Origin: JAQWRV01 sp045564915
GTDB lineage: Bacteria > Pseudomonadota > Alphaproteobacteria > Rhodospirillales > Rhodospirillaceae
NCBI GenBank assembly: GCA_045564915.1
Contig: JBJLGL010000015.1
Coordinates: forward strand, 61,913-125,912
Length of the DNA: 64,000 bases
Direction: 5' to 3'
Part shown: piece after piece, positions 1 through 8,769 of the stretch
Numbering within the stretch: position 1 is the first letter of the stretch
Layout: each line of letters begins with the position of its first letter
The notes under the pieces: model-generated
The model's database searches: none
Told to the model about the DNA's origin: nothing
What the model saw: only the letters and a program-made list of their open reading frames with translations
Translations under genes and position numbers: made by a program

Positions 1-126
1 TTATTAGATCAGTTCATTTAGTAGTTGGCTTGCTAGTCGGGTAGGAAATATGTACTTCTGTAGATGGTGGTCTAACACGAATCAGAGCTTTGTTGTTCTC
101 GATTGTAGATCGGTGGGAGAAAACAA

Positions 127-564
127 ATGAAACTTGTAGTTATGAGGTCGATCGCGGCTGCGATCACAATATTGGTTGGGCTTGCTTCAGCGCAAGCAGC
201 CGATAAGGATTTTATTGATTATCGCATAAACCTGATGAAATCATTAGGTGCTCATGCGGGTGCCTTGGGTGCTATCGCACAGAACAAGGTTCCTTATGGA
301 GATAATTTAGCTCTACATGCTGACGCTATTGGTGCGGCTGCTGATGCAGCGCTACTCGCATTCGAGAAAAACTTGCCAGGTGGAACTGCTGCTGCCAACA
401 TATGGGAAAATTGGGACGATTTTGCAGGTCGCTTTCAAGCGCTTTCAGCTTCGGCCAAGGAAGTTGCAGCTGCAGCGCGCAGTGGCGGCATGGCTGCTGC
501 AGGGCCAAAAATGCGTGGTCTCTTTACCTGTAAGTCATGCCACGACGAATACAGGACTGAATAG
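127..564 (+). CDS. Cytochrome c' / c-556 family protein
   Basis: Small periplasmic c-type cytochrome of 145 aa. A Sec signal peptide covers about residues 1-24 (hydrophobic stretch ending ASAQA). The mature part is alanine-rich and helical, and the only heme-attachment motif is near the C-terminus (C135-K-S-C138-H139), which is the arrangement of the four-helix cytochrome c' family rather than of N-terminal-heme class I cytochromes. The ATG follows GGGAGAAAACAA, a good ribosome-binding site. The gene converges on a b561-type cytochrome b at 642-1382, with a hairpin between them. That neighbourhood suggests an electron-transfer pair, but the partner is inferred. c' proteins may transfer electrons or bind NO; the sequence alone does not decide. 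Confidence 0.88.
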   Translation: MKLVVMRSIAAAITILVGLASAQAADKDFIDYRINLMKSLGAHAGALGAIAQNKVPYGDNLALHADAIGAAADAALLAFEKNLPGGTAAANIWENWDDFAGRFQALSASAKEVAAAARSGGMAAAGPKMRGLFTCKSCHDEYRTE

Positions 565-591
565 CTAAATTTTCGAGTCATGAGATAGATC

Positions 592-622
592 AGCAGCCTG
601 TTTTCCAGGCTGCTTGTCTTGC
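592..622. terminator. Hairpin terminator between convergent cytochrome genes
   Basis: A 9-bp perfect stem, AGCAGCCTG (592-600) paired with CAGGCTGCT (606-614), has a 5-nt loop and is followed by a short T-rich stretch (TGTCTT). It lies 28 bp after the cytochrome c' stop and 20 bp before the end of the cytochrome b gene on the other strand, so it could serve both genes. Confidence 0.65.
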
Positions 623-641
623 TGTGCCTTTTTCACTAATT

Positions 642-1382
642 CTAAACGCTTATGATTAGCCAGATTGTGATACCTGCAATAATTGCCACCGCAGCCCCAT
701 GCCAATTCGTTTTCATGGACACATGGGGTAGAGCCTGAGAATCGGGAAGTCTACGTTTACCTGTAAACATAGCAGTAATGAGATCTTGCTTCTTAATAAG
801 CCAGTAAAACAAATTTGCAGCGAGGTGGATGGCAATCACTACGACAACTACGTATTCCCACCATTGTTTGTGGATACCGGTAATCTTTTTGCTGGTTTCA
901 TCACCCACTACATAGGCTAGAGGCCCTTTAGTTGCAAAAAACGAATCGTCCTGTGCAAAAAGGCCGGTAGTTGCTTGAATGGTCAACACCAATAAGATAA
1001 TCGCAACAGCAGCCCCTCCAGCTGGATTATGGCCTGCAAAAAAGGGCACGGGCCCTCTAAAAGTGGCCCTCAAATAACCTAAGATAGCTCTCGGACTCCT
1101 CAGGAAATTCGTAAACCGCGCTGAGGAAGATCCTATGAAGCCCCAGATAAGCCTAAAAATTAGCAGTCCTAGAATAGCTAAGCCGCTCCAAACGTGCAGG
1201 TTCATAGTTGAAACGAAGTAACCGGTGCCGGGAACGGTAAAGTCAAACCCCCCTATTTCTGCGGTGAGGTAGCTCAAAAGGATAAGAATAACTAGAAGCC
1301 AGTGAAATAGGCGCACCCAAATATCCCAGACTTTGAAGGTTCTTTTCGATTCTACTTCGTGATCTTTGCCAATCATCAACAT
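642..1382 (-). CDS. b561-type cytochrome b (bacterial/hydrogenase type)
   Basis: Integral membrane diheme cytochrome b of 246 aa. Hydrophobic segments lie near residues 27-45, 65-83, 122-140, 177-195 and 227-245. Candidate axial heme ligands are H27 (RLFHW), H63 (NLHVWSG), H171 and H186, the spacing typical of the cytochrome b561 bacterial / Ni-Fe hydrogenase b-subunit family. These proteins move electrons between the quinone pool and a periplasmic partner. The neighbouring convergent cytochrome c' is the obvious candidate partner; no hydrogenase genes are nearby. Family assignment is fairly secure; the physiological role is inferred. Confidence 0.85.
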   Translation of the reverse strand: MLMIGKDHEVESKRTFKVWDIWVRLFHWLLVILILLSYLTAEIGGFDFTVPGTGYFVSTMNLHVWSGLAILGLLIFRLIWGFIGSSSARFTNFLRSPRAILGYLRATFRGPVPFFAGHNPAGGAAVAIILLVLTIQATTGLFAQDDSFFATKGPLAYVVGDETSKKITGIHKQWWEYVVVVVIAIHLAANLFYWLIKKQDLITAMFTGKRRLPDSQALPHVSMKTNWHGAAVAIIAGITIWLIISV

Positions 1383-1507
1383 CTTTCTCCATTAGAACTG
1401 AGCTTGACCGCCTTCTAGGCTGACTGCTATTCGCTCCGTATACGTTATAAAGGATGGGTGACCTGAGGGAAATATTGCCTCGAACCCTTTGAACTGGGCG
1501 TGTAAAT

Positions 1508-2344
1508 TTGTCTGGAAACTTGTTTCCTTATCTAATTCCTTTTGGTGTGGCTTTGGCTGCAGCAGGCTCAATACGGCTGCTATTTGGCTCAACAAAAGGC
1601 GCCCAATATGCGGGCGTTAGTTTTCTAGTTGGTTTCTCGGCGGCCTGGCATTGGTTGCTCCTAGCTCCATGGGTGCCCTATGACCCTCTTAGCAGGGTGA
1701 TCTATATAGCGATTAGTGGTGCTCTAGCTGGACTAGCGCTAGATATGTTTGCATTTCGCCGTTCATGGGCAGTCATAGTTCATATTGTTTTCGTGTTGGG
1801 TTGCGTTTGGTCCACTCTCACTGGAGAGTTGCTTGGTGCCCCTCCTGACAGCATAGCCAAATGGCTAAGATTTGGGCTTTATCTGGCCCTTTGGCTGGGT
1901 CTTCTAGCGCGGCTAGGGTCTTTTAAGAGTGAAGGGCCAACTGCACTCGTGACCGTATTAATGCTGGCGCTAGGCCTCGGTTTCGTCGCCCAAATGTCTG
2001 GGCAGGGCGAAATCGGCGCAACGGCTTATACGCTGGCTGCTGCATTTGCAGGTCTTCTTGCTTTATGCTGGGTTTTATACCTTGCTGTGGGAAATGTGAT
2101 TGTCCTTGGAGGGGGAGGCGCAGTGCTAGGGTTGTCGATGATATTGACTGAGCCAGGGGCCGAAACTTCAGTAATTGCCTTGGTTTTTCTCCTGCTGATC
2201 CCATTCGCGGACGGCACTGCTAAACGCATTCCTCTCGGCCCTCAACCTATAAGGACCGCTCTTTATCCCCTAGCTCTCATGATAGTCTCGTTGCTACCCA
2301 TAGGTTTGGCTGGGGCGATAGCCTTCTTGCTCGGCCGCGCCTGA
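1508..2344 (+). CDS. Polytopic membrane protein of unknown function
   Basis: A 278-aa, very hydrophobic protein with about eight to nine predicted membrane helices separated by short loops, and no recognisable catalytic motif. The reading frame opens with TTG at 1508; there is no convincing Shine-Dalgarno there, so the true start is uncertain, but the hydrophobic N-terminus (residues 5-20) fits a first membrane segment. It is divergent from the cytochrome b gene, and about 100 bp separate it from the downstream LysM gene. I do not recognise the family. It could be a transporter or an envelope-assembly protein. Confidence 0.6.
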   Translation: MSGNLFPYLIPFGVALAAAGSIRLLFGSTKGAQYAGVSFLVGFSAAWHWLLLAPWVPYDPLSRVIYIAISGALAGLALDMFAFRRSWAVIVHIVFVLGCVWSTLTGELLGAPPDSIAKWLRFGLYLALWLGLLARLGSFKSEGPTALVTVLMLALGLGFVAQMSGQGEIGATAYTLAAAFAGLLALCWVLYLAVGNVIVLGGGGAVLGLSMILTEPGAETSVIALVFLLLIPFADGTAKRIPLGPQPIRTALYPLALMIVSLLPIGLAGAIAFLLGRA

Positions 2345-2448
2345 GACAGCTGTGGTCTTCTATAGTTACGCTAAGCAGAATACGGCCCGTTGCCTCAAAC
2401 CGCGCAATCTACTACTAAAAGAGCTTCAATGTTAAGCTGAGAGGTGTT

Positions 2449-3417
2449 GTGAACCGTCCACTTCTAATCTCGATCATCGGTGTGATTGTCGTTATTGCGG
2501 CGATCGTATTGAATTTTACATTGGAAGATCCTGATGGCTCTTCTGTGGAGATTTCGGATTCCGGAACCTTGAGTGGGCCAGAATCAGAGGCTTCTATTGA
2601 TCTAGAAAAAGAATCGGGACCCATTTTCCCTAGCTTCGATGTGGTCCGTATTGACTCGCAGGGTAATACCGTCATCGCTGGCCGTGCAGCAGAAATGGCG
2701 ACAATAACTATTCTTGACGGCGCAGCGATTATAGGCCGCGTCGCTGCAGATGGTCGCGGCGAGTGGGTTTTTATTCCTGATGAGCCGTTGCAGCCGGGCA
2801 CGCATGAGCTTTCACTATCTGTTGATCAACTTGAAGGCGATTCCCTAGTCTCCAAAAACATAGTGGTGATGTCTGTTCCAGAGCAGGGCGGTGAGGTGCT
2901 GATCGTTGAGACAGCCCGTGATGGTGGAACCAGTCGCGTGCTTCAGGCTCCGACACAGATCAGCGGTATCGAGCTCAGTATTGAAACTGTCGATTATGAT
3001 GATAAAGGATTTGTCTTTTTGAGCGGGATGGCGCGCGTAGGAAGCTCTATTCAGGTTTATCTAGACAATACCTTTGTTGGACGGACACAAGTTGATTCTA
3101 CCGGCTATTGGAGCGTCGCCTCCTCTGATATTGCAACTCCTGGTGACCACGCGATTAGGGCTGATGAGTTAGATTCTGACAATGTCGTTATTGCCCGTGT
3201 TGAGGTCCCATTCCAAAGAAGGATAACGGCGCCTGGAATCGAACCTGGTGCAATCACAGTTGTTCGTGGCAATAGCCTATGGCGCATTGCAAGACGGCAT
3301 TATGGTGAAGGTGTATTGTTTACCCTAATTTATGAGGCTAACCGAGATCAGATCAAAGACCCGGATTTGATATACCCTGGTCAGGTTTTTGCGTTGCCTG
3401 TGCGGGACCGCCTCTAG
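2449..3417 (+). CDS. LysM-domain envelope protein with Ig-like repeats
   Basis: A 322-aa protein starting at GTG (2449). Residues 4-22 form a membrane anchor or uncleaved signal; an acidic Ser/Glu-rich linker follows, then two bacterial Ig-like beta-sandwich segments (about 55-130 and 165-255), and a C-terminal LysM module at about 267-317 (GNSLWRIARRHYG, then YPGQVFALP). LysM modules bind peptidoglycan N-acetylglucosamine, so the protein probably sits in the periplasm attached to the wall. The same anchor/Ig/LysM layout is common in alphaproteobacteria. It precedes psd by 90 bp on the same strand. No enzymatic domain is visible, so a structural or scaffolding role is likely. Confidence 0.8.
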   Translation: MNRPLLISIIGVIVVIAAIVLNFTLEDPDGSSVEISDSGTLSGPESEASIDLEKESGPIFPSFDVVRIDSQGNTVIAGRAAEMATITILDGAAIIGRVAADGRGEWVFIPDEPLQPGTHELSLSVDQLEGDSLVSKNIVVMSVPEQGGEVLIVETARDGGTSRVLQAPTQISGIELSIETVDYDDKGFVFLSGMARVGSSIQVYLDNTFVGRTQVDSTGYWSVASSDIATPGDHAIRADELDSDNVVIARVEVPFQRRITAPGIEPGAITVVRGNSLWRIARRHYGEGVLFTLIYEANRDQIKDPDLIYPGQVFALPVRDRL

Positions 3418-3507
3418 AGGGCTTAGAGCATGCTATCAGGTTGGGCTTAGGTCGAAATCGCTACAATCCATTCTAAATAACACAACCCTTATAAATCGGG
3501 AGACTTT

Positions 3508-4215
3508 GTGAAAAGCCTAAAAATTACATGGAAAGACTACTTATTTCCTCCGCTACACCCAGAGGGGCCTGGCTTTTTAGCCCTCTTTGCTCTCGGTTCT
3601 TTTGTGCTTTGGCTGATATGGTCACCTCTAGGAACTATTGGCTTGGGTCTCACTGTATGGTGCTTTTATTTTTTTCGTGACCCAGATCGTGTCACTCCAA
3701 CTAGAGAATTATTAGTGGTTAGCCCCGCGGATGGTATTGTCCAATCCATTGCGGACGTGAATGGACCAATTGAGCTGGCAATGGAAAAGAAGAAGTTCAC
3801 GAGGGTTAGTGTTTTTATGAGTGTGTTTGATTGTCACGTAAACCGGATGCCAGTCTCTGGTATTATTGCTGATGAAGTATATGTTCCGGGAATTTTTCTA
3901 AATGCAACAATGGATAAGGCCAGTGAGGATAATGAACGCCAATGTTTGAAACTTAAGTCGGATGGCGGGAAAGAAATGGCCGTTGTGCAAATCGCCGGCC
4001 TCGTTGCACGTCGCATAAGGTGTGATGTCCAGGTAGATCAGCACCTCGAAGCCGGCGATCGTATTGGCATGATTCGATTTGGTAGTCGGGTTGATGTATA
4101 CTTGCCAAGAGGTACGCATCCGTTTGTTGCCATTGGCCAGAAAGCAATCGCTGGCGAGACTGTTATTGCTGACTTTAAATCTAGAGAGACCGCACGCGAA
4201 GGGGAGGTACGCTGA
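3508..4215 (+). CDS. psd: Phosphatidylserine decarboxylase proenzyme
   Basis: Makes phosphatidylethanolamine by decarboxylating phosphatidylserine at the inner membrane. The 235-aa form is the short (type II, archaeal/alphaproteobacterial) class. Hydrophobic segments lie at about 22-55. The self-cleavage site is Gly192-Ser193 in RFGSRVDVYLP; Ser193 becomes the pyruvoyl cofactor, giving a large beta and a small alpha subunit. Other family signatures are FFRDPDR (55-61), SPADG (72-76) and FDCHVNR (107-113). Start is GTG at 3508 after a GGGAGA site. The stop directly abuts the GTG of pssA, so the two genes are translationally coupled, matching their consecutive steps in the pathway. Confidence 0.96.
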   Translation: MKSLKITWKDYLFPPLHPEGPGFLALFALGSFVLWLIWSPLGTIGLGLTVWCFYFFRDPDRVTPTRELLVVSPADGIVQSIADVNGPIELAMEKKKFTRVSVFMSVFDCHVNRMPVSGIIADEVYVPGIFLNATMDKASEDNERQCLKLKSDGGKEMAVVQIAGLVARRIRCDVQVDQHLEAGDRIGMIRFGSRVDVYLPRGTHPFVAIGQKAIAGETVIADFKSRETAREGEVR

Positions 4216-5052
4216 GTGCCTGAAGACGGACACATACCTTCTTCTCATACTGCGTCCAGCCAAAAGCCACGGCGAACGATGCCGTTCAATCAGCTCTTTC
4301 CAAATGTTCTGACCGTACTTGCATTGTGCAGCGGATTGACATCTATACGGTTTGCAATTGGAGGAGATTTTGAGAGGGCTGTGATTGCGCTTGTGATTGC
4401 CTGTTTTCTGGACGGGATTGATGGATTAGTTGCTAGACTTCTTCGTGGTACTACAAGATTTGGTGCGGAATTAGATTCCCTTTCCGATGCAATCAGCTTT
4501 GGCATGGTTCCTGCTATCTTGCTTTTTCTTTGGGCTATGCAAGGGGCTGGCGCTGTGGGGTGGGCGCTCTGTCTCCTTTTTGCAATCTGCTGTGTATTAC
4601 GGTTAGCACGCTTTAACGCCATGGTTGGGGATCCAGGCTTACCTTCTTGGGCTCACAACTATTTCACTGGTGTGCCAGCTCCAGCTGCTGCTGGCCTTGC
4701 TATTCTACCGATGATTCTCTCATTTTATTTTGAAGCGGGCGTTTTTAATAGTCCATTAGTTGTGGGAATGTTCTTGGCAACGGTATCTTTCCTAATGGTA
4801 AGTAGGGTGCCAACTTTCTCTTTGAAACATCTAAGAGTGCCTCGGCAATTTGCATTGCCTATGATGCTTTTAATTGTGACCGCAACAGGTTTTTTGGTTA
4901 CTGAGACTTGGGCGACCCTTGGCTTGATGGGACTATTCTATTTGATCAGTATTCCTTTTAGCGTTGTCTCTTTTCATCGCTTATCCAAGCGGGGTGGCCC
5001 CACGCCCGAGGAGTTAGCAGAGTCTGAGGACGATACTTATGGGGGGCCGTAG
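4216..5052 (+). CDS. pssA: CDP-diacylglycerol-serine O-phosphatidyltransferase
   Basis: Condenses CDP-diacylglycerol with serine to give phosphatidylserine, the substrate of the upstream Psd. The CDP-alcohol phosphotransferase signature DG-x2-AR-x8-G-x3-D-x3-D is intact, running from D69 to D91 (DGLVAR ... GAELDSLSD). The rest is a set of membrane helices. The start is taken as GTG at 4216, immediately after the psd TGA, because GGGGAGG at 4201-4207 is correctly spaced; an internal ATG at 4279 (MPFNQLFPN) would also give a family-length protein. Length is 278 aa. The gene is the last of a psd-pssA operon. Confidence 0.95.
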   Translation: MPEDGHIPSSHTASSQKPRRTMPFNQLFPNVLTVLALCSGLTSIRFAIGGDFERAVIALVIACFLDGIDGLVARLLRGTTRFGAELDSLSDAISFGMVPAILLFLWAMQGAGAVGWALCLLFAICCVLRLARFNAMVGDPGLPSWAHNYFTGVPAPAAAGLAILPMILSFYFEAGVFNSPLVVGMFLATVSFLMVSRVPTFSLKHLRVPRQFALPMMLLIVTATGFLVTETWATLGLMGLFYLISIPFSVVSFHRLSKRGGPTPEELAESEDDTYGGP

Positions 5053-5306
5053 AGCTATATATTTCGTGATTGTCCGCGAAGGAAACCAGTTTTCTAGTAT
5101 TTGTCTATTTTGTTGTGAACCTCAGTGTAATGTTAAGTGCACCAAGCCTGTAGCTAGGTCGTAAAACCGTTAGTGGTTTTATTGCATCTTGGATAAGAAC
5201 TAGATTCATCCGTATTGGGAATACTCAATCACATATTGAGGATAAGGAGGAGACACGGAAAGATGGATAGCTGAGTTTATTAGGCCGATTAAAGAGGTTT
5301 ATCTCG

Positions 5307-7412
5307 CTATCTAATGACTTTTTCGCTGCCGAGCTTTTTCCTTGTAGCTTCTTTATCTGGTGCAATTAGAGCGTCTGGGGCCATTTCCAACTCAAGCACC
5401 TCTAGGCGTTGAATTTCATCCCGCAAACGAGCAGCATCCTCGAACTCTAGGTTGCTGGCTGCCGATCTCATTTTTTTCTCCATGTCTTCAATCACAGAAC
5501 GCAAATTATGGCCTAGGAGCTCTGTTTCTTTTACTAATCCTGTATCGACAGTAACTCTGTCTTGCTCGTAAACACTATCCAACAGGTCAACAATATCCTT
5601 CCTAATACTTTCTGGTGTAATTCCATGATCAGTATTAAAGGCCTGCTGCTTCTCACGCCTTCGATTAGTTTCAGAGATTGCGTTGTTAAGGCTATTAGTC
5701 ATAGTGTTGGCATAGAGCACTACCTTACTGTCGATATTTCGTGCTGCTCTGCCGATAGTTTGAATGAGAGAGCGGGTCGAGCGAAGGAAACCCTCCTTAT
5801 CGGCATCCAGGATAGACACCAGCGTACACTCGGGTATATCGAGACCTTCGCGCAATAAATTTATCCCAACTAAAACATCAAAAACCCCTAGACGTAGATC
5901 CCGTATAATCTCTATACGCTCTAGTGTGTCTATATCAGAATGCATGTAGCGAACGCGCACGCCCTGCTCAGTCATGTACTCCGTAAGGTCTTCCGCCATG
6001 CGTTTGGTGAGAGTGGTTACCAAGGCGCGCATACCACTCTTTGCGACTCCCTTAACCTCATGTAACAGATCGTCCACTTGATTGTCTGCTGGCCGCACAT
6101 AGCATACAGGATCAATCAAGCCAGTAGGTCGAATAACCTGTTCAACAAATGTGCCGCCTGTGCGCTCCATTTCCCAATCACCTGGAGTAGCAGATACGAA
6201 GACAGTTTGCGGCCGCATTTGTTCCCATTCTTCAAATTTTAGAGGGCGGTTATCACAACACGAGGGGAGACGGAATCCATAATTTGAGAGAGTTGTCTTG
6301 CGCTGAAAGTCGCCGCGGTACATACCACTGATCTGAGGTACGGCGACATGGCTTTCGTCGACAAAAAGAATCGCATCGTTGGGAATGTATTCGAATAGTG
6401 TTGGCGGTGGTTTGCCTGGTGCTCTACCAGTGAGGTACCGAGAATAATTTTCTATACCTTTGCAATGTCCTGTGGCCTCCATCATTTCTAGATCGAACAT
6501 GGTACGTTGTTCAAGCCTTTGCGCTTCCAGTATTTTTCCCTGTATGTGTAAGTTATCGAGTCTATCCTTTAGCTCTGACTTTATACCCTTTATCGCTTGA
6601 GAAAGTGCGGGGCGAGGAGTGACGTAATGGCTACTTGGATATACTGTGATTGATCTGAGTGTTGCTGTTTTGTCACCGGTGAGGGGGTCAAACTCGTGAA
6701 TAGACTCCACTTCATCACCAAATAAGGATAGGCGCCAGGCGCGGTCTGCATAGTGGGCGGGGAAAATTTCTATGACATCGCCGCGCACCCGAAATGTGCC
6801 GCGGTAAAAGCTGGTATCATTACGTTTATACTGTAATGATACCAGCTGATTAAGCAACTTATCTCTAGGGTGGGAAGCACCTTCCTCAATTACTACAGTC
6901 ATTCGTGAATATGACTCTACAGACCCAAGTCCGTATAGACACGATACTGAGGAAACGATGATGACATCACGTCGTTCTAGAATAGAACGTGTTGCTGAGT
7001 GACGCATACGATCGATCTGCTCATTGATACTGGCATCTTTTTCAATATATGTATCTGTTCGCGGTACGTAGGCCTCTGGTTGATAGTAGTCGTAATATGA
7101 AACGAAATATTCAACTGCATTATCAGGAAAGAATGCCTTGAACTCCCCGAAGAGCTGCGCAGCTAGTGTTTTATTTGGAGCAAGAATCAAAGCTGGTCGG
7201 CCCGTCCGGGCAATTACCTGGGCCATAGTAAACGTCTTACCAGACCCTGTAACACCAAGTAGAACTTGGTCACGGTTGCCCACCCTCAGCCCATGTTCCA
7301 ACTCGGAGATTGCCTTTGGCTGGTCTCCGGCAGGCTCAAATTCGCTGGTCAGATGGAATTTATCTGAATCAGTGATTGCCAGTTTCGCATTGATTGGAAT
7401 ATTGGTTGACAT
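5307..7412 (-). CDS. uvrB: Excinuclease ABC subunit B
   Basis: DNA-damage recognition helicase of nucleotide excision repair; it is loaded by UvrA and recruits UvrC. From the chosen start it is 701 aa. Walker A is GVTGSGKT (residues 53-60), followed by the YYDYYQPEAYVP beta-hairpin that clamps DNA, DEAD-like DESH, and helicase motifs V/VI (GINLLREGLDIPE, QTIGRAARN). A UVR domain near the C-terminus (EDMEKKMRSAASNLEFEDAA) binds UvrC. The frame is open 51 nt further upstream to a TTG at 7463, but ATG at 7412 (MSTNIPIN) has an AAGG site and gives a normal N-terminus. It is divergent from the aminotransferase gene. Confidence 0.96.
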   Translation of the reverse strand: MSTNIPINAKLAITDSDKFHLTSEFEPAGDQPKAISELEHGLRVGNRDQVLLGVTGSGKTFTMAQVIARTGRPALILAPNKTLAAQLFGEFKAFFPDNAVEYFVSYYDYYQPEAYVPRTDTYIEKDASINEQIDRMRHSATRSILERRDVIIVSSVSCLYGLGSVESYSRMTVVIEEGASHPRDKLLNQLVSLQYKRNDTSFYRGTFRVRGDVIEIFPAHYADRAWRLSLFGDEVESIHEFDPLTGDKTATLRSITVYPSSHYVTPRPALSQAIKGIKSELKDRLDNLHIQGKILEAQRLEQRTMFDLEMMEATGHCKGIENYSRYLTGRAPGKPPPTLFEYIPNDAILFVDESHVAVPQISGMYRGDFQRKTTLSNYGFRLPSCCDNRPLKFEEWEQMRPQTVFVSATPGDWEMERTGGTFVEQVIRPTGLIDPVCYVRPADNQVDDLLHEVKGVAKSGMRALVTTLTKRMAEDLTEYMTEQGVRVRYMHSDIDTLERIEIIRDLRLGVFDVLVGINLLREGLDIPECTLVSILDADKEGFLRSTRSLIQTIGRAARNIDSKVVLYANTMTNSLNNAISETNRRREKQQAFNTDHGITPESIRKDIVDLLDSVYEQDRVTVDTGLVKETELLGHNLRSVIEDMEKKMRSAASNLEFEDAARLRDEIQRLEVLELEMAPDALIAPDKEATRKKLGSEKVIR

Positions 7413-7508
7413 GGCCTTAACATAAGGAAAGCATTGCTCTGTCGCCAGTGCTGAAAAACTCAATAATTTGTGTGAATCTATAATATCTCGGTTGCGCTGA
7501 GGAGCGGA

Positions 7509-7538
7509 CCGCAGTAGCTTCCGCGCCGCCTACTGTGG
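7509..7538. promoter_or_regulatory. Inverted repeat in uvrB/aminotransferase intergenic region
   Basis: CCGCAGTAG (7509-7517) can pair with CTACTGTGG (7530-7538) over 9 bp, with one G-T pair and a 12-nt GC-rich loop. It lies 29 bp upstream of the aminotransferase GTG and between two divergent genes. It could be an operator or a 5'-leader hairpin; no T-run follows, so it is not a standard terminator. Function is not shown. Confidence 0.3.
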
Positions 7539-7566
7539 CATCATATATGAAGCATGGAGAATCTCA

Positions 7567-8769
7567 GTGTCTATTATTGCGCGTCGCATCTCAGCTATTA
7601 AACCGTCGCCGACGATGGCAGTTACTGCTAAGGCAGCAGAGCTTAAGGCGAGTGGTGTAGATGTCATTGGGCTTGGTGCGGGCGAGCCGGATTTTGATAC
7701 ACCGGATCATGTCAAAGAATCTGGTAAAGTGGCAATAGATGTTGGTAAGACAAAATATACACCGGCCAATGGGACGCTAGAATTAAGGCAAGCTGTTGTA
7801 GACAAGTTCAAACGTGAGAATTACCTCGATTATGATTTAAGCCAGGTCCATATTGGGGTTGGCGGTAAACAAGTTCTTTTCAATGCTATCTTGGCGACAG
7901 TAAATGATGGGGATGAAGTACTTATACCTGCTCCTTATTGGGTCAGTTACCCAGATATGGTATTGATTGCCGGTGGTGAGCCTGTCTTTATTGAATGCAC
8001 TGAAAGCGAGAAATTTAAGCTCACGCCAGGAAAGCTGGAGGCGGCAATTACGGATAAGACCAAATGGCTCATCCTAAACTCGCCTTCGAACCCTACAGGG
8101 GTTGCCTATACAACTGAGGACTTGGAAGCAATCGCAGGAGTTCTTCTAAGATATCCACATGTGTGGATCATGACAGATGATATGTATGAACATCTTGTTT
8201 ATGACGACTTTGATTTTAAGACGATTGCGCAAGTTGAGAATAAGTTGAAAGACCGCACCCTTACTGTTAACGGTGTAAGCAAGGCGTTTGCTATGACGGG
8301 CTGGCGGATGGGCTATGCGTGTGGGCCTACCGTTCTTATAAATGCCATGAATAATATTCAATCACAAAGTGCTTCCCACACTAGTTCCATCACCCAAGCA
8401 GCCTGCGTAACTGCTCTAAATGGTCCCATGGATTTCTTGAAAGAACGTAATACTGTATACAAGGAACGTCGAGACTTGGTAGTGGAAATGCTAAACCAAT
8501 CTGAGGGAATCACGTGTCTTAACCCTGAGGGTGCCTTCTATGTATACCCCTCAGTGAAGGATTGTCTGGGTAAAACGACACTCGCAGGCACAAAGTTGGT
8601 GACCGATGCAGATTTTGTTTCGGCTCTACTAGAAGAAGAGGCTGTTGCGGTAGTTCAGGGTGCTGCATTCGGACTGTCGCCTCACTTTCGGATTTCTTAT
8701 GCTACTTCAACAGATATTCTCAGGGATGCGTGCTCGCGTATTCAGAGATTCTGCGCTAACCTCAAATGA
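7567..8769 (+). CDS. aatA: Class I aspartate/prephenate-type aminotransferase
   Basis: PLP enzyme of 400 aa that transfers the amino group of aspartate (and in many alphaproteobacteria of aromatic precursors) to 2-oxoglutarate, in the cytoplasm. The PLP Schiff-base lysine is K239 in NGVSKAFAMTGWRMGY; the cofactor-binding NSPSNPTG (171-178), D204/D205 and Y207 are present, as is the subfamily-Ib N-terminus (SIIARRISAIKPSPT). Start is GTG at 7567 after GGAGAATCTCA. The gene overlaps the following hydrolase by 4 bp (ATGA), indicating co-translation. Specificity (aspartate versus prephenate) cannot be fixed from sequence alone. Confidence 0.92.
   Translation: MSIIARRISAIKPSPTMAVTAKAAELKASGVDVIGLGAGEPDFDTPDHVKESGKVAIDVGKTKYTPANGTLELRQAVVDKFKRENYLDYDLSQVHIGVGGKQVLFNAILATVNDGDEVLIPAPYWVSYPDMVLIAGGEPVFIECTESEKFKLTPGKLEAAITDKTKWLILNSPSNPTGVAYTTEDLEAIAGVLLRYPHVWIMTDDMYEHLVYDDFDFKTIAQVENKLKDRTLTVNGVSKAFAMTGWRMGYACGPTVLINAMNNIQSQSASHTSSITQAACVTALNGPMDFLKERNTVYKERRDLVVEMLNQSEGITCLNPEGAFYVYPSVKDCLGKTTLAGTKLVTDADFVSALLEEEAVAVVQGAAFGLSPHFRISYATSTDILRDACSRIQRFCANLK

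Noticed and set aside
317..568. Overlapping reading frames in cytochrome c' and similar pairs across the window
   Set aside because: They lie inside clearly coding genes in another frame and show no family resemblance.
5263..5274. Three-codon frame after a strong AAGGAGGAGA site
   Set aside because: Too short to treat as a gene; no leader-peptide context (no regulated codons or attenuator hairpin) was seen.
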